Assembly: GCA_033297075.1 (NCBI GenBank) | Contig: MU858066.1 | Coordinates: 124,001-188,000, forward strand | DNA from: Rhypophila decipiens | Lineage: Eukaryota > Ascomycota > Sordariomycetes > Sordariales > Naviculisporaceae | Length of the DNA stretch: 64,000 nt | Direction of reading: 5' to 3' | Shown: piece by piece, positions 35,382 through 48,001 of the stretch | Numbering within the stretch: the stretch's first letter is position 1 | Layout: each line of letters opens with the position of its first letter | Position numbers and translations under genes: made by a program | The notes under the pieces: generated by a model | The model's database searches: none | What the model saw: the letters and a program-made list of their open reading frames with translations, nothing else | What the model was told of the DNA's origin: nothing

Positions 35382-38300
35382 ATGTCCACAATACGACCAA
35401 ACGAACACTTGACAATTGGCTATCCGCCCCAGACAGCCTCTGCTCAGAACCGTTCAGGTTCGCCCTCGAGCACCTCGCCGATCGACCCGCAATCCGCCAG
35501 CACCCTTCGGTCCCCCTTTGGCCTCTCTCCAGGCCTAACACCCACCAACAAGATGTCTGGCGCCACCCGGTCGGGCGCGGGCTCGCCGTCACACGAAATG
35601 GCGGCTTCTGGCCGCTTGTTTTCGAAGCGGTAAGCTTTTCTCGCCCCAAATACGAGAGCCAAGAACCTTATGCTAATTTGAGTTTCGTACACAGTGCTAG
35701 AGAGATCCAAGCCCAGGAGGGTGTTGCACCCTTGAATCCCTGGGGTGGCCCCCCCACGAGCGGCAACTCGACTCCCCTCCGAGAGAATATCCCCGAGTCG
35801 CCAACAGATGGGTTCCCTGACTTTGCCCAGCTGCCGACACCAGACAGCTTACCCGGAACGCGCCGCGCCCGTGCCGGAACCGTGCCGTCTAGATTCTCGC
35901 CCGGTGGCGCGGGCAATGGCTTGCTCAGCATTCCGGCCCTGGCGTCCAAAACGTCGCGACCGTCGCCCTCACACACGCCCTTCAAGTCACCATCGCCGGG
36001 CTTGGAGCAAGCCGACACCAGCGCTGCCAACGCCTCCACGCTGCTCTCGAGACTACGTGCCGGCTCTATGCCTCAGCGCAGCCCCTTTACTCACATCCCG
36101 GGCACCAGCTCACCTTTTGGTCCATCCATCTTCAGCAGCTGGAATCCAACATCAGGCCGGGACCGGGGTAATACCCTGGCTAGTATTGCGAGCATCGGCT
36201 CTAATGGCCCCAGTTCTCCATCCCAGTCGCAGTTCTCGCGAGAAGGTACCGCCGAGAATGATGTCCATATGAGGACGCTCGACTACCTAGGCCTGGCGGA
36301 AACGCCACAGCCTCCTCACGCCCAACTGGCGACTCCGTATATGCCACCCAACTTTGCAGACCTCACCAAGGCGGCCAACCGTTTCCGGTCCTATTCGGTC
36401 AACAACAAGGACAAGTATGCCGACGAGGACGAGGATGACCTTGATGTGGAGGCCATGATGGAAACTCATTATGCCCAGATTCAAGACCAGCTTGCAGCGA
36501 CAAACGCAGCCATTCAGCAGCACAACCTGGCTGTTCGAGCCTATATGGGTGTGGGTCAGGCGCTGAGCAGCCGTCCTAGGGCAAGGACAGCTGGTGTCTT
36601 GGATACTCCTGCATCGCACATGATGCGTAGCTACTTCCCGCAGCCCTCGAGACTCGACAACTCCATCACGGCAGCTGAAATTCGGATGCCAGATGAGAAG
36701 GATTTCGAGGACCTCCCCCAGGCTGTGGCTGCCATGTCGCTAGGAAGGTCGAATAGCCGTAACAACGGCTTATTGGGCCCTGACGAGCAAGGTCTCGAGG
36801 GGCCGACAAGCGCCCTCTGGCTCGGTAGCATCCCAACCTCGACCACTACCTCGACTTTGACGGAGATGTTCAAGGCCTATGGCCCGATAATATCGGCCAG
36901 AGTCCTGACCCACAAGAACTGTGGCTTTGTCAACTTTGAGAGGGTCGACAGCGCCATCTCGGCCAAGACTACCATGAACGGAAAAGAGATCTTCCCGGGA
37001 GCTGGACCGATCCGGATCAACTTTGCAAAGCCGCCATCAGCGTCCAATACTCCAGGCCACGATGGAGCTTTCCCGTCGCCCAGTCCCGATCCGTTTGCCA
37101 AACAGGAGAATGGACCGGCGGGCGCGGCTACCCCTGGCGCTGCCGACTCGTTGCCCACTCCGGTCACGAGCAATGGTACCCCCGAAGTGCCTCCTCTCGC
37201 AGAAATGACAAATGACATCCTCAGGATTGTCCGGCAATTTGGTGCAAGCGAGGAGGACGTCAGCCGCATCTACTCAAGTTTGGACTCGGCCATTCAATTC
37301 ACAAATTTCATCGATGAGATCCCTCCGATCAAAGAGCCAGCCCACACTCGCGTCCACGATGCACCGAAGCTTCGCGAGATTCGCAAGCGTATTGATAACC
37401 AGACGCTCAGCCAGCAAGAGATCGAGAACGTGGCGATGGAGATGCTCCCTGAGATTGCCGAGCTGGCGTCGGATTACCTTGGCAATACAGTAGTCCAGAA
37501 ACTGTTTGAGCATTGCTCGGACAACCTCCGCGACGCGATGCTGGCGGAAATCGCGCCTCACATGGCCGAGATTGGAGTGCACAAGAACGGTACGTGGGCT
37601 GCACAGAAGATCATCGATGTGTGTAAGACACCACACCAGATGAACCTGATCGTGGAGCACCTCCGCCCGTACACGATGCCTCTCTTCCTCGACCAGTACG
37701 GCAACTATGTCCTCCAGGGCTGCCTGAAGTTCGGTGCGCCGTTCAACGACTTTATCTTTGAGACTATGCTCAGCAGGATGTGGGAGGTAGCACAGGGCCG
37801 ATATGGAGCCCGCGCTATGCGAGCCTGCCTGGAGAGCCACCATTCCACAAAGGACCAACAACGCATGCTGGCAGCGGCGATTGCTCTGCACAGCGTGCAA
37901 CTGGCCACGAATGCGAACGGTGCCCTGTTGCTTACTTGGTTCCTGGACACATGCACATTCCCACAACGACGGACCGTCCTCTCCCCTCAACTAGTCCCCT
38001 GCCTCATCGCCCTCTGCACGCACAAGGTTGCTTACCTCACAGTCCTGAAGGTTATCAATCAAAAGGCCGAAGGTGATGCCAGGGACACCATTCTCAAGGC
38101 TCTCTTCTTCACCCCGAATGACCATGTGCTGGAGTCCATCCTGAGAGATCAGGCCTGTGGCGCCACGCTCATCTTCAAGGTCTTGACTACGCCTTTCTTT
38201 GACGAGAATATCCGGAGCCAGGTGGTGGAAAATGTCAAGTCTGTCCTCATCCGGATCAAAGCCCAGCCTGGCCAAGGCTACAAGCGATTGATGGACGAGG

Positions 38301-39022
38301 TCGGTCTGTCCACACGGAACGGTGGAGGTAATGGTGGAAATAGTGGTTCAAGGGACCGGGACCACGGAAACAACAATTCCAGCGAGCGCCAGCGCCCCAC
38401 CTCCAGACAAACCAATGCCAACTCGCAACAGCATCAACCCCAGCAGCAACAAGCCCAGCAGGCGCAGCAAGGGCAGCAATCAAACGCGCAAATCAACAAC
38501 AACGGCCAGTACTACAGCCCCATGAACGCTGCTGGCGGTTATGATTATGGCATTCCGAGGAGCGAGAGCGTGGAGCCAGGTCTTCCTCAGCAGTTCCCGG
38601 CTTTCGGGCCTCCGGGGCAGATGTATGGCGCATCCAACCCACCCATGGGTCCTGCCGCCCTCCAGCAGATGCAGCAGTATCAACAGAGCATGATGGCCCG
38701 GGGCGTCCCCTCTGGAAACTACTACCCTCCCATGCAAGCGGGATACGCAGGATTCCAGAGCTCTAGCCCGGCAATTGACCAGTACCGCGGGTCTCCAAAT
38801 GGACAGGTTCCCAACGCAGCGCAGTATGGCGGAGCACCTGCTCCTGGATTTGGCATGAACATGGGTGGTGGGTTTGGGTACGGTGGTGGAATGGGAGCCG
38901 GAGCTGGTGCCGTGGGAGGAGGCTACATGCAGGAACAGCAACAAGCTGGGAACATCGCGCCCAGGCGTGGACGGGTAGGTCGCAGTCCCAACCCGCCACA
39001 GGAGAGACAGAGGCGACAGTGA
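35382..39022 (+). CDS. RRM and PUF-repeat RNA-binding protein (Jsn1/Puf2-type)
   Basis: 1191 aa in two exons, 35382-35629 and 35695-39022 (donor GTAAGC, branch GCTAAT, acceptor CAG; join ..FSKR-AREIQ). One RRM lies at about residues 451-529 (LWLGSIPTSTTTSTLTEMFKAYG.., GFVNFER). PUF repeats follow at about 650-945, with recognisable cores such as ASDYLGNTVVQKLFEH, HKNGTWAAQKIID, DQYGNYVLQGCL and ARAMRACLE. The N-terminal 400 residues are Ser/Pro-rich and the C-terminus is Gln/Gly/Asn/Tyr-rich, so it may form condensates. RRM plus PUF is the layout of yeast Jsn1 (Puf1) and Puf2, which bind mRNAs of membrane and mitochondrial proteins. That function is inferred. It has long gene-free DNA on both sides. 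Confidence 0.93.
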
Positions 39023-42000
39023 CTTTTCTTTGAGAGTGCGTTATTTTCTTTCCTTTCCTTCTTTCTACTGAAGATGCCGAGAACAAGAAAGTTGATGTTT
39101 GGTGTTTGTCTTGAACAGAGATGATTACCAACCAACCTGATCCTATACTATCTACCTACCGTTCGTTACCCTTATGAATGTCGATGTCCACCTTTGGGTG
39201 CCTTGCATGTAGCCTCACTTCGTTTGTCCTCGATGCCGACCAATCTCGATACATCCGGCTCATCCGCTCGGGCCCGATCCGTGATGCAGGAATCGTACGC
39301 TACAGAGTGGATGCAAGTGGAGACGGTGATTGGGAAGGTGAGAAGAGAAATGGGGGAAAATGGCGTGAGCCGCTTGGCTTCTCGGCCTCTTCTGTGTTTG
39401 GCTTTGTATAGATTTTGCTACTTGGCCCTCGTTTTCTCCTCTTCCTTCTCGGGACGAGAAATGGGCGTTTCCTTTTATGACCTATTCGTGTGGATGCTGG
39501 ACAGGGCAACGGGAGTATGGGCATGAACAAACAGCACTCCTCGGGAAGGATGGCTTGCTTGGGCTTGTGGCTTGGTTGGTTTCTGGGTTTGTTTACATTA
39601 AATCTGCTGGCGCATCCTTGCTTTTGTCACTCTTGGTTTTGTGCTGTGGCACGTTTACTTTGGGTGGTTATGAGTGTGTGTGTGCTTGTGGGAATCAGTG
39701 TGCTATTGGGTCAGGTGGGATCTTGGATTGTGATGGATGGGCCAACAGGCAGACTATGTGGTCGAGTCTCGTCTTTGGTGTCGCTATCATCGCGTCACGA
39801 TGGTTTGGCCCACGCAGCCCGACTTTGGCACGGAACTTTGGGACCCTAGCAAGACCATCGAATAGGCAGGCCGGCAGAGAAGTGGAATCCCATCGGCGGT
39901 AGATGGCGAAGGGCAGAGGAGACGAGCATAGAAGTCTCTGGCACCCTAAGCGAGGGGTTGATTGTCTGGCATCACTTCACTTACTCACCTGCACTAGAAA
40001 GGACCAGGTATCTTTTGGTAGTATATCATATTTTCTATTCTCTTTTTCACGCTGCCGTGCATTGATGATGGGTGGAGGTGGTTGTGAGGGTTCACAACCC
40101 CAAGATAAAAAGACCGCATGGTGCGGAGGGATGAAATACCTACGCGGTGCCTACTTTTCTTCTCTTCCTGCCCTACGTAGACTGGGAAGGGTCTTGCCTG
40201 CGCTTCTCGTCACCCATACTTTATGGCCTTTTATTTCGTCCTCCTAGTTCTTCTCCCGTATTACCTAGCAGACAGACAGCCAGACATTGGTAGTGTTTAT
40301 TCCTACTTAGTACTTGTTTCATCCATTCCTCCGATCTTCCGTTCGTCTTCTCTTGTGCTCATGATGATGGTCACCACACCGTTCACGATTGTTAAATAAC
40401 CTATACATCATATATTAAACTTGTAGTACTCTACAACTAGTTACCTTCAAAGATGAGACAATACTTTCAGGCAAGACCTTGCTAGATATCAAAAGACGAG
40501 GCTTTCAAAGATGTGAGTGAGTCTTGAACGTAACACTCGACTAAATGTCTCGTTCTCTTTTCTTCCAACTGAGTGAGGGTGATGCTGGCATGTAGATCTA
40601 GGAAGCCACCCACCCACATCAAGCAACAAGGGAAAGGTTTAGTTGGTTAGTAGGTAGGGAGGTCATGTAGGAAAGTACCTAGGTAGGCAACTGTGCTAGA
40701 TATGTTTGGGAGGTCGCCAAGCAGATGCAATATTCGCTACCTACCTATTATCTCCCGCCCTCAGCTGACCACCATCATCCATACATTACTGCCCTGCCTG
40801 CGCTTTTACTCAGCTACCTCCTAGGTGGGGGGAAGGGTGGCCTGATGCATGATCTCGATCTATGTACGTTGTACGTACGTAACCTACGTAAACAAAGATA
40901 GCTAAGAAGTCATTTTCCATATCGGGTCTTTGTTCCCTAAAGGTAATTCGTGCAAGGGGAACCAGCCAACCAACTAACGAGCACGGGACACAGTGCAGTT
41001 ATTCTAGCCCGGGCTAGAAGCGAGGTCCCTAGGAATAAGGGCATACGTATAGATATGAGAAACAAAGAAAGGTGAGTAAGTTGTCAAAGACATTGTTCAC
41101 ACACCTTTGCTTCGTCCGTCCAGAGCCAGCTCATCATTAATGAATGAATGTGCCTTGAGAGGGACTGGCTAATCACAGCAGGCAGAGATAGAGTGGATAG
41201 ACGGTTCTAGAAGCCAGCAATCACATGGGGCATTGGGCTGGCAGGCAGCTTGACATACCCTTTCTGCCTACCTACCTACGTACCTAGGTAGACAGGTATC
41301 TACTACTTCCTACCTACCTACACACCTACCTATCTTACTTGATTAGCTGAAAAACGCTACGCTCTTTCCTTTATTCTTTTCTCCTCCTATCTTCCATTTG
41401 TCACTAACGTTCTAACAAAATGATTCCTCGTAACCCGTGCGGCTGACGAGATGTCAAGCAAGCCAACTAACTGCTTCGGGAACTTTCTTTGCCCAGGTCT
41501 TGCAAGTGGTGTCAGGAACCGAGCTGAATACATGCCCTGTTTACCTATCTTGCTGCTTGACCCTTACCATATGTACATAGCACGCTGCCTTGCTTGCTTA
41601 CCTACCTACCTACCTACCTACCTACCTACCTACCTACCTGCTGGATTAGCTGCTTGCACATCTGACTTGCTTATATTGTCATGTTGTCTGACATTGTTAC
41701 ATGTAGATAGATGGATGGATGGATGGTAATCACGATTCATCAGTACCGAGTCATAATGAGTGGGTGGGCTATAGTTGATGTGTGGATCGTAAATTAAGCA
41801 AAACTGCAATGGTGAGTATAGTGTATTGGTATATTGGTATATTGGATATTGTTCATACTGCCTCTTGGATATCTAGGTAGTTATCTGCTCGGTATGTAGC
41901 TAGTACGGTGTGTGCTTCCATATTAGATTGATAGACAAGCTTGCGTGCGTGCCCTTTTATGTCTGATTGATTGGCATCCTTCCATTTTTATGAACCATTA

Positions 42001-42719
42001 GACCAATCACTGTACCACTCGAACGAACCATGCCCAAGCTGAACTCTCCCTCGAGAGATAAAAGAAAACCCAGGCACCAATGATATAGCTACCACGTCAG
42101 ATGGGTAATTCGCTTCCATTCTGTTTCGCTCCTCTTCGCTCCTCTTCTCTTATCCTCGGATCTCCCCCACTCTCTGTCACATTCTTAGCTCTCAGCTCTC
42201 GTCTCTCTCTCTTCGCTCATCTGTCACGCTCGATTCACCTCAAGGGGCTTCGGAAAGAAAAAGAAGGTACACAAAAAGAGAAAAACACAATGCCATGCCA
42301 TGCCAATGAACTAATCTCTCTAAAGAAGCTATGAAAAGAAAAGAAACTCCATCCATAACGGAAAAAAGTATGCGAGAAATCCGGTAGGATGGCCGGGAGC
42401 GTAGTAACGACAGGAAGAAGAGTGCCAAGCCAAAAAGAAGGCTATGAAACCATGAAACCAGAGCGCCTTTACCAGCCAAGCCAAAATAACTTTCTGTCTT
42501 GCCCATCCAGCCATCCATTCCCCCTTTCGCTGCCCGCCCCAAGTAAATCACATATAGCGATCGCTATCGCCATTGGCGTGATAGGAGTCATCGCAAAGGC
42601 TAAATAAGAAAAGATAGAATGGAAAGAGAAACCAGTAATGAGCAAAAACCTGACCCAAAAGACCGACCCAAGCCTATACTCAATACCGGTACAAATTAAT
42701 CAATACACTCACACTCCCC
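39023..42719. other. 3.7-kb region without a supported gene, rich in TACC motifs
   Basis: It lies between the convergent 3' ends of the PUF gene and RCO1. CTACCTA/TAGGTAG motifs are scattered through 40600-41700, with a perfect (TACC)n tract and GATG repeats near 41700. Frames such as 39477-39902 are not protein-like. The gap is unusually long for convergent genes. Confidence 0.5.
41599..41639. repeat. (TACC)n microsatellite
   Basis: About ten perfect tandem TACC units. Shorter versions occur nearby (41270-41330), and a (GATG)n stretch lies at 41705-41726. Confidence 0.9.
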
Positions 42720-45700
42720 TTAATCAAGATCCATGGCATTGCCCATGTCGTGTTGCTCAACAAGCGTTACAACAGCGGGAGCATCTGCCATCTCGACAGC
42801 GTTGCTGTCGTTCGCATCGCTGTGGTTTACCGGTCGCGTCTCCATCATGATCACTGCGTCCTTATCGTCAGTGGAATCGTCGGAGCCGTCGATAACCACG
42901 GTCGGCACTTTACCGTTGCTGATTTCCGCGGCAGCTGGAGCAACAGGGGTCACTGCCTTCTGGATCGGTTCCGGCTCCGGTGAAGGCGTGGAAGCAATCA
43001 CAATTGGCGTATTCACATTGGATTGCGCGTTGAGATCTTCAACGGCGGGAGGATGTTCCAACTTGATGACCGGTGATGCGGTCCGTGGAAAGGGGCCCAA
43101 GACTGTGGCAACAGCTGGCGTGGTCTTGACTTCGTCTACCGACTCTCCACTGGTAGTAGGGACCGGTGACACCGCAGGAGAGAGGTTCTTTTCCGTCTTC
43201 ATCGGGATCAGCTCCGCATCTGGGATCGTGGAGGGAGCAAAAGGGAGCTCAACGTCGGCCTCAGTCGACTGAGAGTTTGTCAGACTGGGAAGTCTTGCCC
43301 CAGAATCCCTGACCGTGCTGCCCGAGTCTCCGATGGCACTATGGGGCGAGTTTTGACGATCCGGAGTGATGCGCTCCAATCTCATCCGCACATCTTTGGA
43401 GACCTTATCCATCCAGGCCAGGACGGCACGGAGGCTCTGCTGATCCGTCTCGGCCAGTTCTTCCTGTGCCTTGTTGACGCTTCCTTGGGCCATCAAGGTG
43501 ATAAGCCCTGGGTCCGCTTTAGCGAGCAAGGCATTGATAAGGTCACTGACAGGGGCCGCGTCGGTGGCACTGAGCTGTCTCAGGCTAAGCGCGGCTTGCT
43601 GCTGTTCCAGATCCCTCTGATCAAAAGGCACCGCAGGCACCGCAGGCACCGCAGGCACTGGAGCCACTGGAGCCACTGGCTGCCTGGCGTTCAGAGGTGG
43701 CAGGGGCTTTCCCTTGCGGTTTCTACGCACACTTCAAAAAGGTCAGCACATGCTCAGATAGGCAATTTCAGACATTGATGGGGTTACGTACCGAGAGAAA
43801 AAGTCGGCCTCGATGCCCCGGGCCGACAGGCGGACAGTGCGGCCGAACGAATTGATATCCCTCCAGCCACGGCCAATCGAATCATCATCCATGTCGACTT
43901 CGATGTAGCCGTTGTTGACATTCTCGCGACTGTATGCCGGCTGGATAACTGGTGCGCCCTTGACCTTTCGATACTTGTGGGCAGGCGCAAGCAAGGCGGG
44001 GACTCTGGCAAGCACTTCGTCGACATGAAGAGGACATTTCCAGGTCCGGAGAATCGGGGGATTGGCCAAGGGCGGATCGAGACAGTCAAGGTGCCACCAT
44101 ATTCCACACAGGCTGCATGGGATAATGGGACGGGTTGCCGAGCTGGATTTGTTGCACTGATGGCAGATGATGGCGTTGCCCTCGGCGTCCCGGAGTCTGT
44201 AGAAGTCGGGCAGTTCCTCCTCGCCATTCTTCTTTTTTCTGCCAGGCTTCACGACGGCAACTATCTCTTCATACTCGCCGTCGGCGTTGGCACGAACGCC
44301 CTCAAAACGATTGACGATGTCATTCGGCAGCCTGAAGGCGGACGAGTTCTTGGCGTCCAGACGGGCGAGAAGCTCTCCAAAGGGACCTGTGGGAACTGGA
44401 AAGGCCGGAGGGTTCAACCGGGTACGACAGACATTGCAGAACCACTCCTGCTGCATCGAATCTTGGCTCAGAGGCGGATCAACACAGCTCAAGTGAAATG
44501 AGCGTGTGCAGCCGTCGCAGCAGATTAATTCACCGTTGCCGCTGCAGGATGCACAGTAATCATCGTTTTGGTCGTCCTGTGATGATGATGGGTTAGCGGT
44601 GTGAAGGGGTCGGCGTGGTATCATGAGTGTGTGGATGGCCATAAGTTGTGACGGGGAGTAATGGCAAGGGCTGGCGACTGGCATGGTGACAAAGCGAATA
44701 GGGAGGTGAAGGTAGGGTGTGGTAAGCAGTGAGAGCAGGGGGGGACAAAGTGAGCCAAGCGCCACAATTGATTTGTGCGGGATATTTCGGCAAAAAAGGA
44801 ACCTGGGGGAGTCAAGACATAAGGTTTGCCACTAAAATGCCCCCCCCCCCCAAGTCATCCCATCCGAACAGTGCGCCAGGCACACGCGTTTTTCGGGGGT
44901 TCGGTTTGGGTCACACTTGCGGCCCGTCATGTGGTTCAAAGTCAGGGTGTGGGAAATCTGAGAGCTCAGGCCAGCTGCTTGATGACAGCGCCTTTGAGAC
45001 ATCATGATAGAAAAGGGGCTGATGAACGAGAACAAGCTGGAAGGATGGTGAAGGAAACAATGAGATGCAAACTCTCCAGAAGTCCAGGCACGTACCTTTT
45101 CAACCATGTTGCCATTGCCGACGGGGCTGCTTCGCTCTCCGCTGGCCCGTGGAACACCTGCCAAGGGGCCGCTCTTCTTCTTGGGCCTGGAGGAAATGAT
45201 TCGTTAGTAAGAATGTAGGCTTGAATTGTACTTGTAGTAGTTCTGCTCATCAAAAGATAACAAAGTCACGAATGCAAGTTGGGTGACGGAAATACTCACG
45301 AATTCTTGACTCTCAAGCCCGTCCTAGCCTTCTTGGCTGTGCGTAAGGCAGGCGTAGCAGCCCGGGAGTTGGCTGCCGTCGAAGGAACCTCCGAGGCAAA
45401 ATGCAAAGCTGTCGGCGACGCCTGCTCTTCAAGCTCATCGTGGGACCGCTTACGGCTGAAACGAATGGGGCGCCCATTGGGAGCAGGAGCGGTCGGAGTG
45501 GATCGAACCGGGGCGGGAGGCGCGACTGACGGAGTTCTGGCAACTTCCGAGGCTGCCGGTGCAGGTATGTTGACCAGGTCGGCAAAAGCCTTCTTGATCT
45601 GCTCGCCGAGTTTGGGCTCTTCCACCCGGGAAAAGCTGGTCTCGGGAACCTGATTGTCGTTGTTGGTGACCTTCCGCGCGTTTTGCCGCAGTTGCTGCTT

Positions 45701-48001
45701 TGGGTCGTTGGGATCAATCCTGCCCACTTTGCTCTGGAAGACAAGGCCGTTGTTGCCTGAGCGGCTGCTTTTCTTGTTCCCCTGGTTGGGAAATTGAGGT
45801 ACGTCCAGGACGGCGGGCATGTCATAAGGCTCCTCGTGTGCCGGCGGTGTGGGATGGGAAGAGCCCTGACCAGTGGCTGGGGTTGGCGATGAAGGGGTGT
45901 CGGCTGGTGACACGTTCCCGTTCTTCTTGGGTGCAGTGGACCGCCGGGGGCGTTTCGCCATTGGCTGCGACGCCGCAGCCGTGTTGCTGCGCTCACGCTT
46001 TCGCTCACGCTCCGCCGCGGGACTTGCGCGAGATGAGGGACCATCGGGGCCATCGTCGGGACCATCAAAACCATCACCATCCGGCATGTCTTCGTCCCCA
46101 TCTTGATCGACTCCGCCCGTAGGCGGTGGCGTCAGCTCGATTGACCTGACGTCTGAGAGGGACGATGCACTCGAAACCGAGCGTGCCCGAGTCTTTCTCT
46201 TTGACGGCGAAATTTTGGATGGAGAGAGTTTGGATGGGGACACTTTCGAGGGAGAGACCTTGGAAGGAGAGACCTTTGACGGGGAGACCTTTGACGGGGA
46301 CTCGCCCTTGGGTTTCCCATTCGGACTCGTGCCATTTACCGTTGCCGGGATTTCGGGCACTGCTGGTGCCGGCGGCAATGTCGGCTCAACTGGCTCAACT
46401 GGTGCATCAGACATCTTGGTAGCGGCAGTTGAATAGCGAGCTGATCGGCGCTTTGGGCGCGTGTCAACTCCACGATCTGGTGCTGGCGCGGCTTTGGCTT
46501 TGGCTTTGGTTTTGGCCTTGGCCTTTTGTTTGCGTGGCGGAGGTAGAGATGGAGTTGGTGTCGGTTCAGTTTCCGGCTCAGGGGCGGCAACTGCACTTTC
46601 ATTCAAGCTGGCTGGCTCTTCCATTGATTCTTGCACGTGATGCTCTTCGTTTTGTTGTTGTTGTTGTTGTTGTAGTGGTTGTTGTGAAAGAGCTGGCTCA
46701 AGTTCAGCTGTTGGCTCTTGCTCAGCGATCGGCGCGGCCTCAGGTTCATGAGCAGGTGGCGCAGTTTGGTGAAGTTGAGATTGAGGATTATGAGAATGGT
46801 CGGGTTCAGGGTGAGGGTCAGCATCTGGCAAAGATTCTTGTTCCGGCTCCGTCTGATCCTGGTCGTTTTGCTCGGGGTCCACTTGTGGCTCAGGCCGCTC
46901 AGGTTCGGGCTCCGGTTGAAGTTGTTCAGAGACCGGCTCACGCTTGATGCGGCGGTGCAGAATTGAAGTGTCGAACCGGAGCAGGTGAGAGTAAGCGGCC
47001 GGCTTGGGATGGCTGCTGCCAGTAGGCACCTGGTCCTTGCTCCAATATTCGTGGAGGTCGGGATTCTTTTTGTATTCCCGCTTCTTTTTCCGGATCAGTT
47101 TGGCAAACGCCGCGACCGTGTCGTCGTCTGCTGTTTGGTTGAATACCTTCTCAGCCATAGTGAGGAATTGGGAATTGTCAAAATTTTCATCGTAGAGCGT
47201 GCGCAGTGCCCATGCGGTGGGGTACCGGAAATGAGCCAGAGCCAGATCGATTGCATACTCGATGACCTTGTCAGAAAGTTCCCTAGACTCTGAGAATCCG
47301 GTCGTGGCATTTGCCGTCGAATTGGGCAACGATCCAAATGACGCGTACTGTTGCTGTCCCTGGCCCTGGCCAAAGCTGGCTCGCGACATGCTCCTGCGCG
47401 ATACTGGATTGTATGATGGAGAGGGCTTGCCTGTGCTCCAATTATCATCCCTGCTGCTGTCTCCTGCTCGCGAGGGGAGCGATCGACGAGACAACGACTT
47501 TGCATGCACCGGCGTCCCTTCCCTGCCAAAATCTTCGCCATCGCTGCCTGTGTTGTCATCTATCTCTTCCTCTTCCGTTTCGTCCTCCTCAGGGGCTCGT
47601 GGAGCCGCAGGAGCAGCGACCGGTGGGGTAGGCGTGGGAGTCGACGGAGCTGGGGCTGGCTGCCGCGGCTTGAAGATGATCTTGGTAGGTGGCCGGACAT
47701 GTTCTGTGGCCGGAGGAGCGGCAGCAGGTGCCGTCTTCTTGGTGCTGAAGAGGCCAACCTTTGGCATAGTTCCCAGGGGGGCCATGTTTTCGACCACTCC
47801 CTTTCGCATCAAGTTGTCCTCCTGATAACTTGCTTTATTCTGAACCGGAGGCTCCAGCCAACGTTGCATAAACGACTTTTGAGCGTCGAGTCCGGTCGTG
47901 CTGGGGGACTCGCCCGAGCGTCTTCCTCCAGGGGTAATCTGCGGGCTCGAGTATCGCGATCGTGTACTTCTTCGAGTTGCCGAGTTCATGGGGGCGGGCA
48001 T
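42720..48001 (-). CDS. rco1: PHD-finger protein, Rco1-like subunit of Rpd3S deacetylase
   Basis: Four exons on the minus strand: 45300-48001, 45096-45186, 43792-44576 and 42720-43731, giving 1529 aa. All junctions are GT..AG and keep phase (..RVKNS-PKKKSG.., ..NMVEK-DDQNDDYC.., ..DFFSR-VRRNRKG..). PHD1 is at about 937-985 (YCASCSGNGELICCDGC..HLSC..WFCNVC) and PHD2 at about 1070-1120 (ICHQC..CSLCGIWWHLDC..WKCPLH). Two PHD fingers with the linking LP.DIVNRFEGV segment match Rco1, which with Eaf3 brings the Rpd3S deacetylase to H3K36-methylated, transcribed chromatin. Yeast Rco1 is 684 aa; here the N-terminal ~930 residues are disordered, Pro/Glu/Gln-rich, with a seven-fold SPSK repeat near 565-600. 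Intron 2 is long (519 nt) and includes a 12-C run. The identification rests on the PHD region; complex membership is inferred. Confidence 0.85.
44840..44851. repeat. Homopolymer run of 12 C in an RCO1 intron
   Basis: Twelve consecutive C on the plus strand, inside the 519-nt second intron of the minus-strand rco1 gene. Confidence 0.85.

Noticed and set aside
44577..44765. Extra N-terminal coding sequence before the rco1 PHD exon
   Set aside because: A good branch site and CAG acceptor precede GACGACCAAAAC, and the upstream exon joins there in phase, so this stretch is intron.
45000..47900. Several long plus-strand frames over rco1
   Set aside because: They are shadows of the Pro/Glu/Gln-rich minus-strand exon, which has a conserved downstream continuation.
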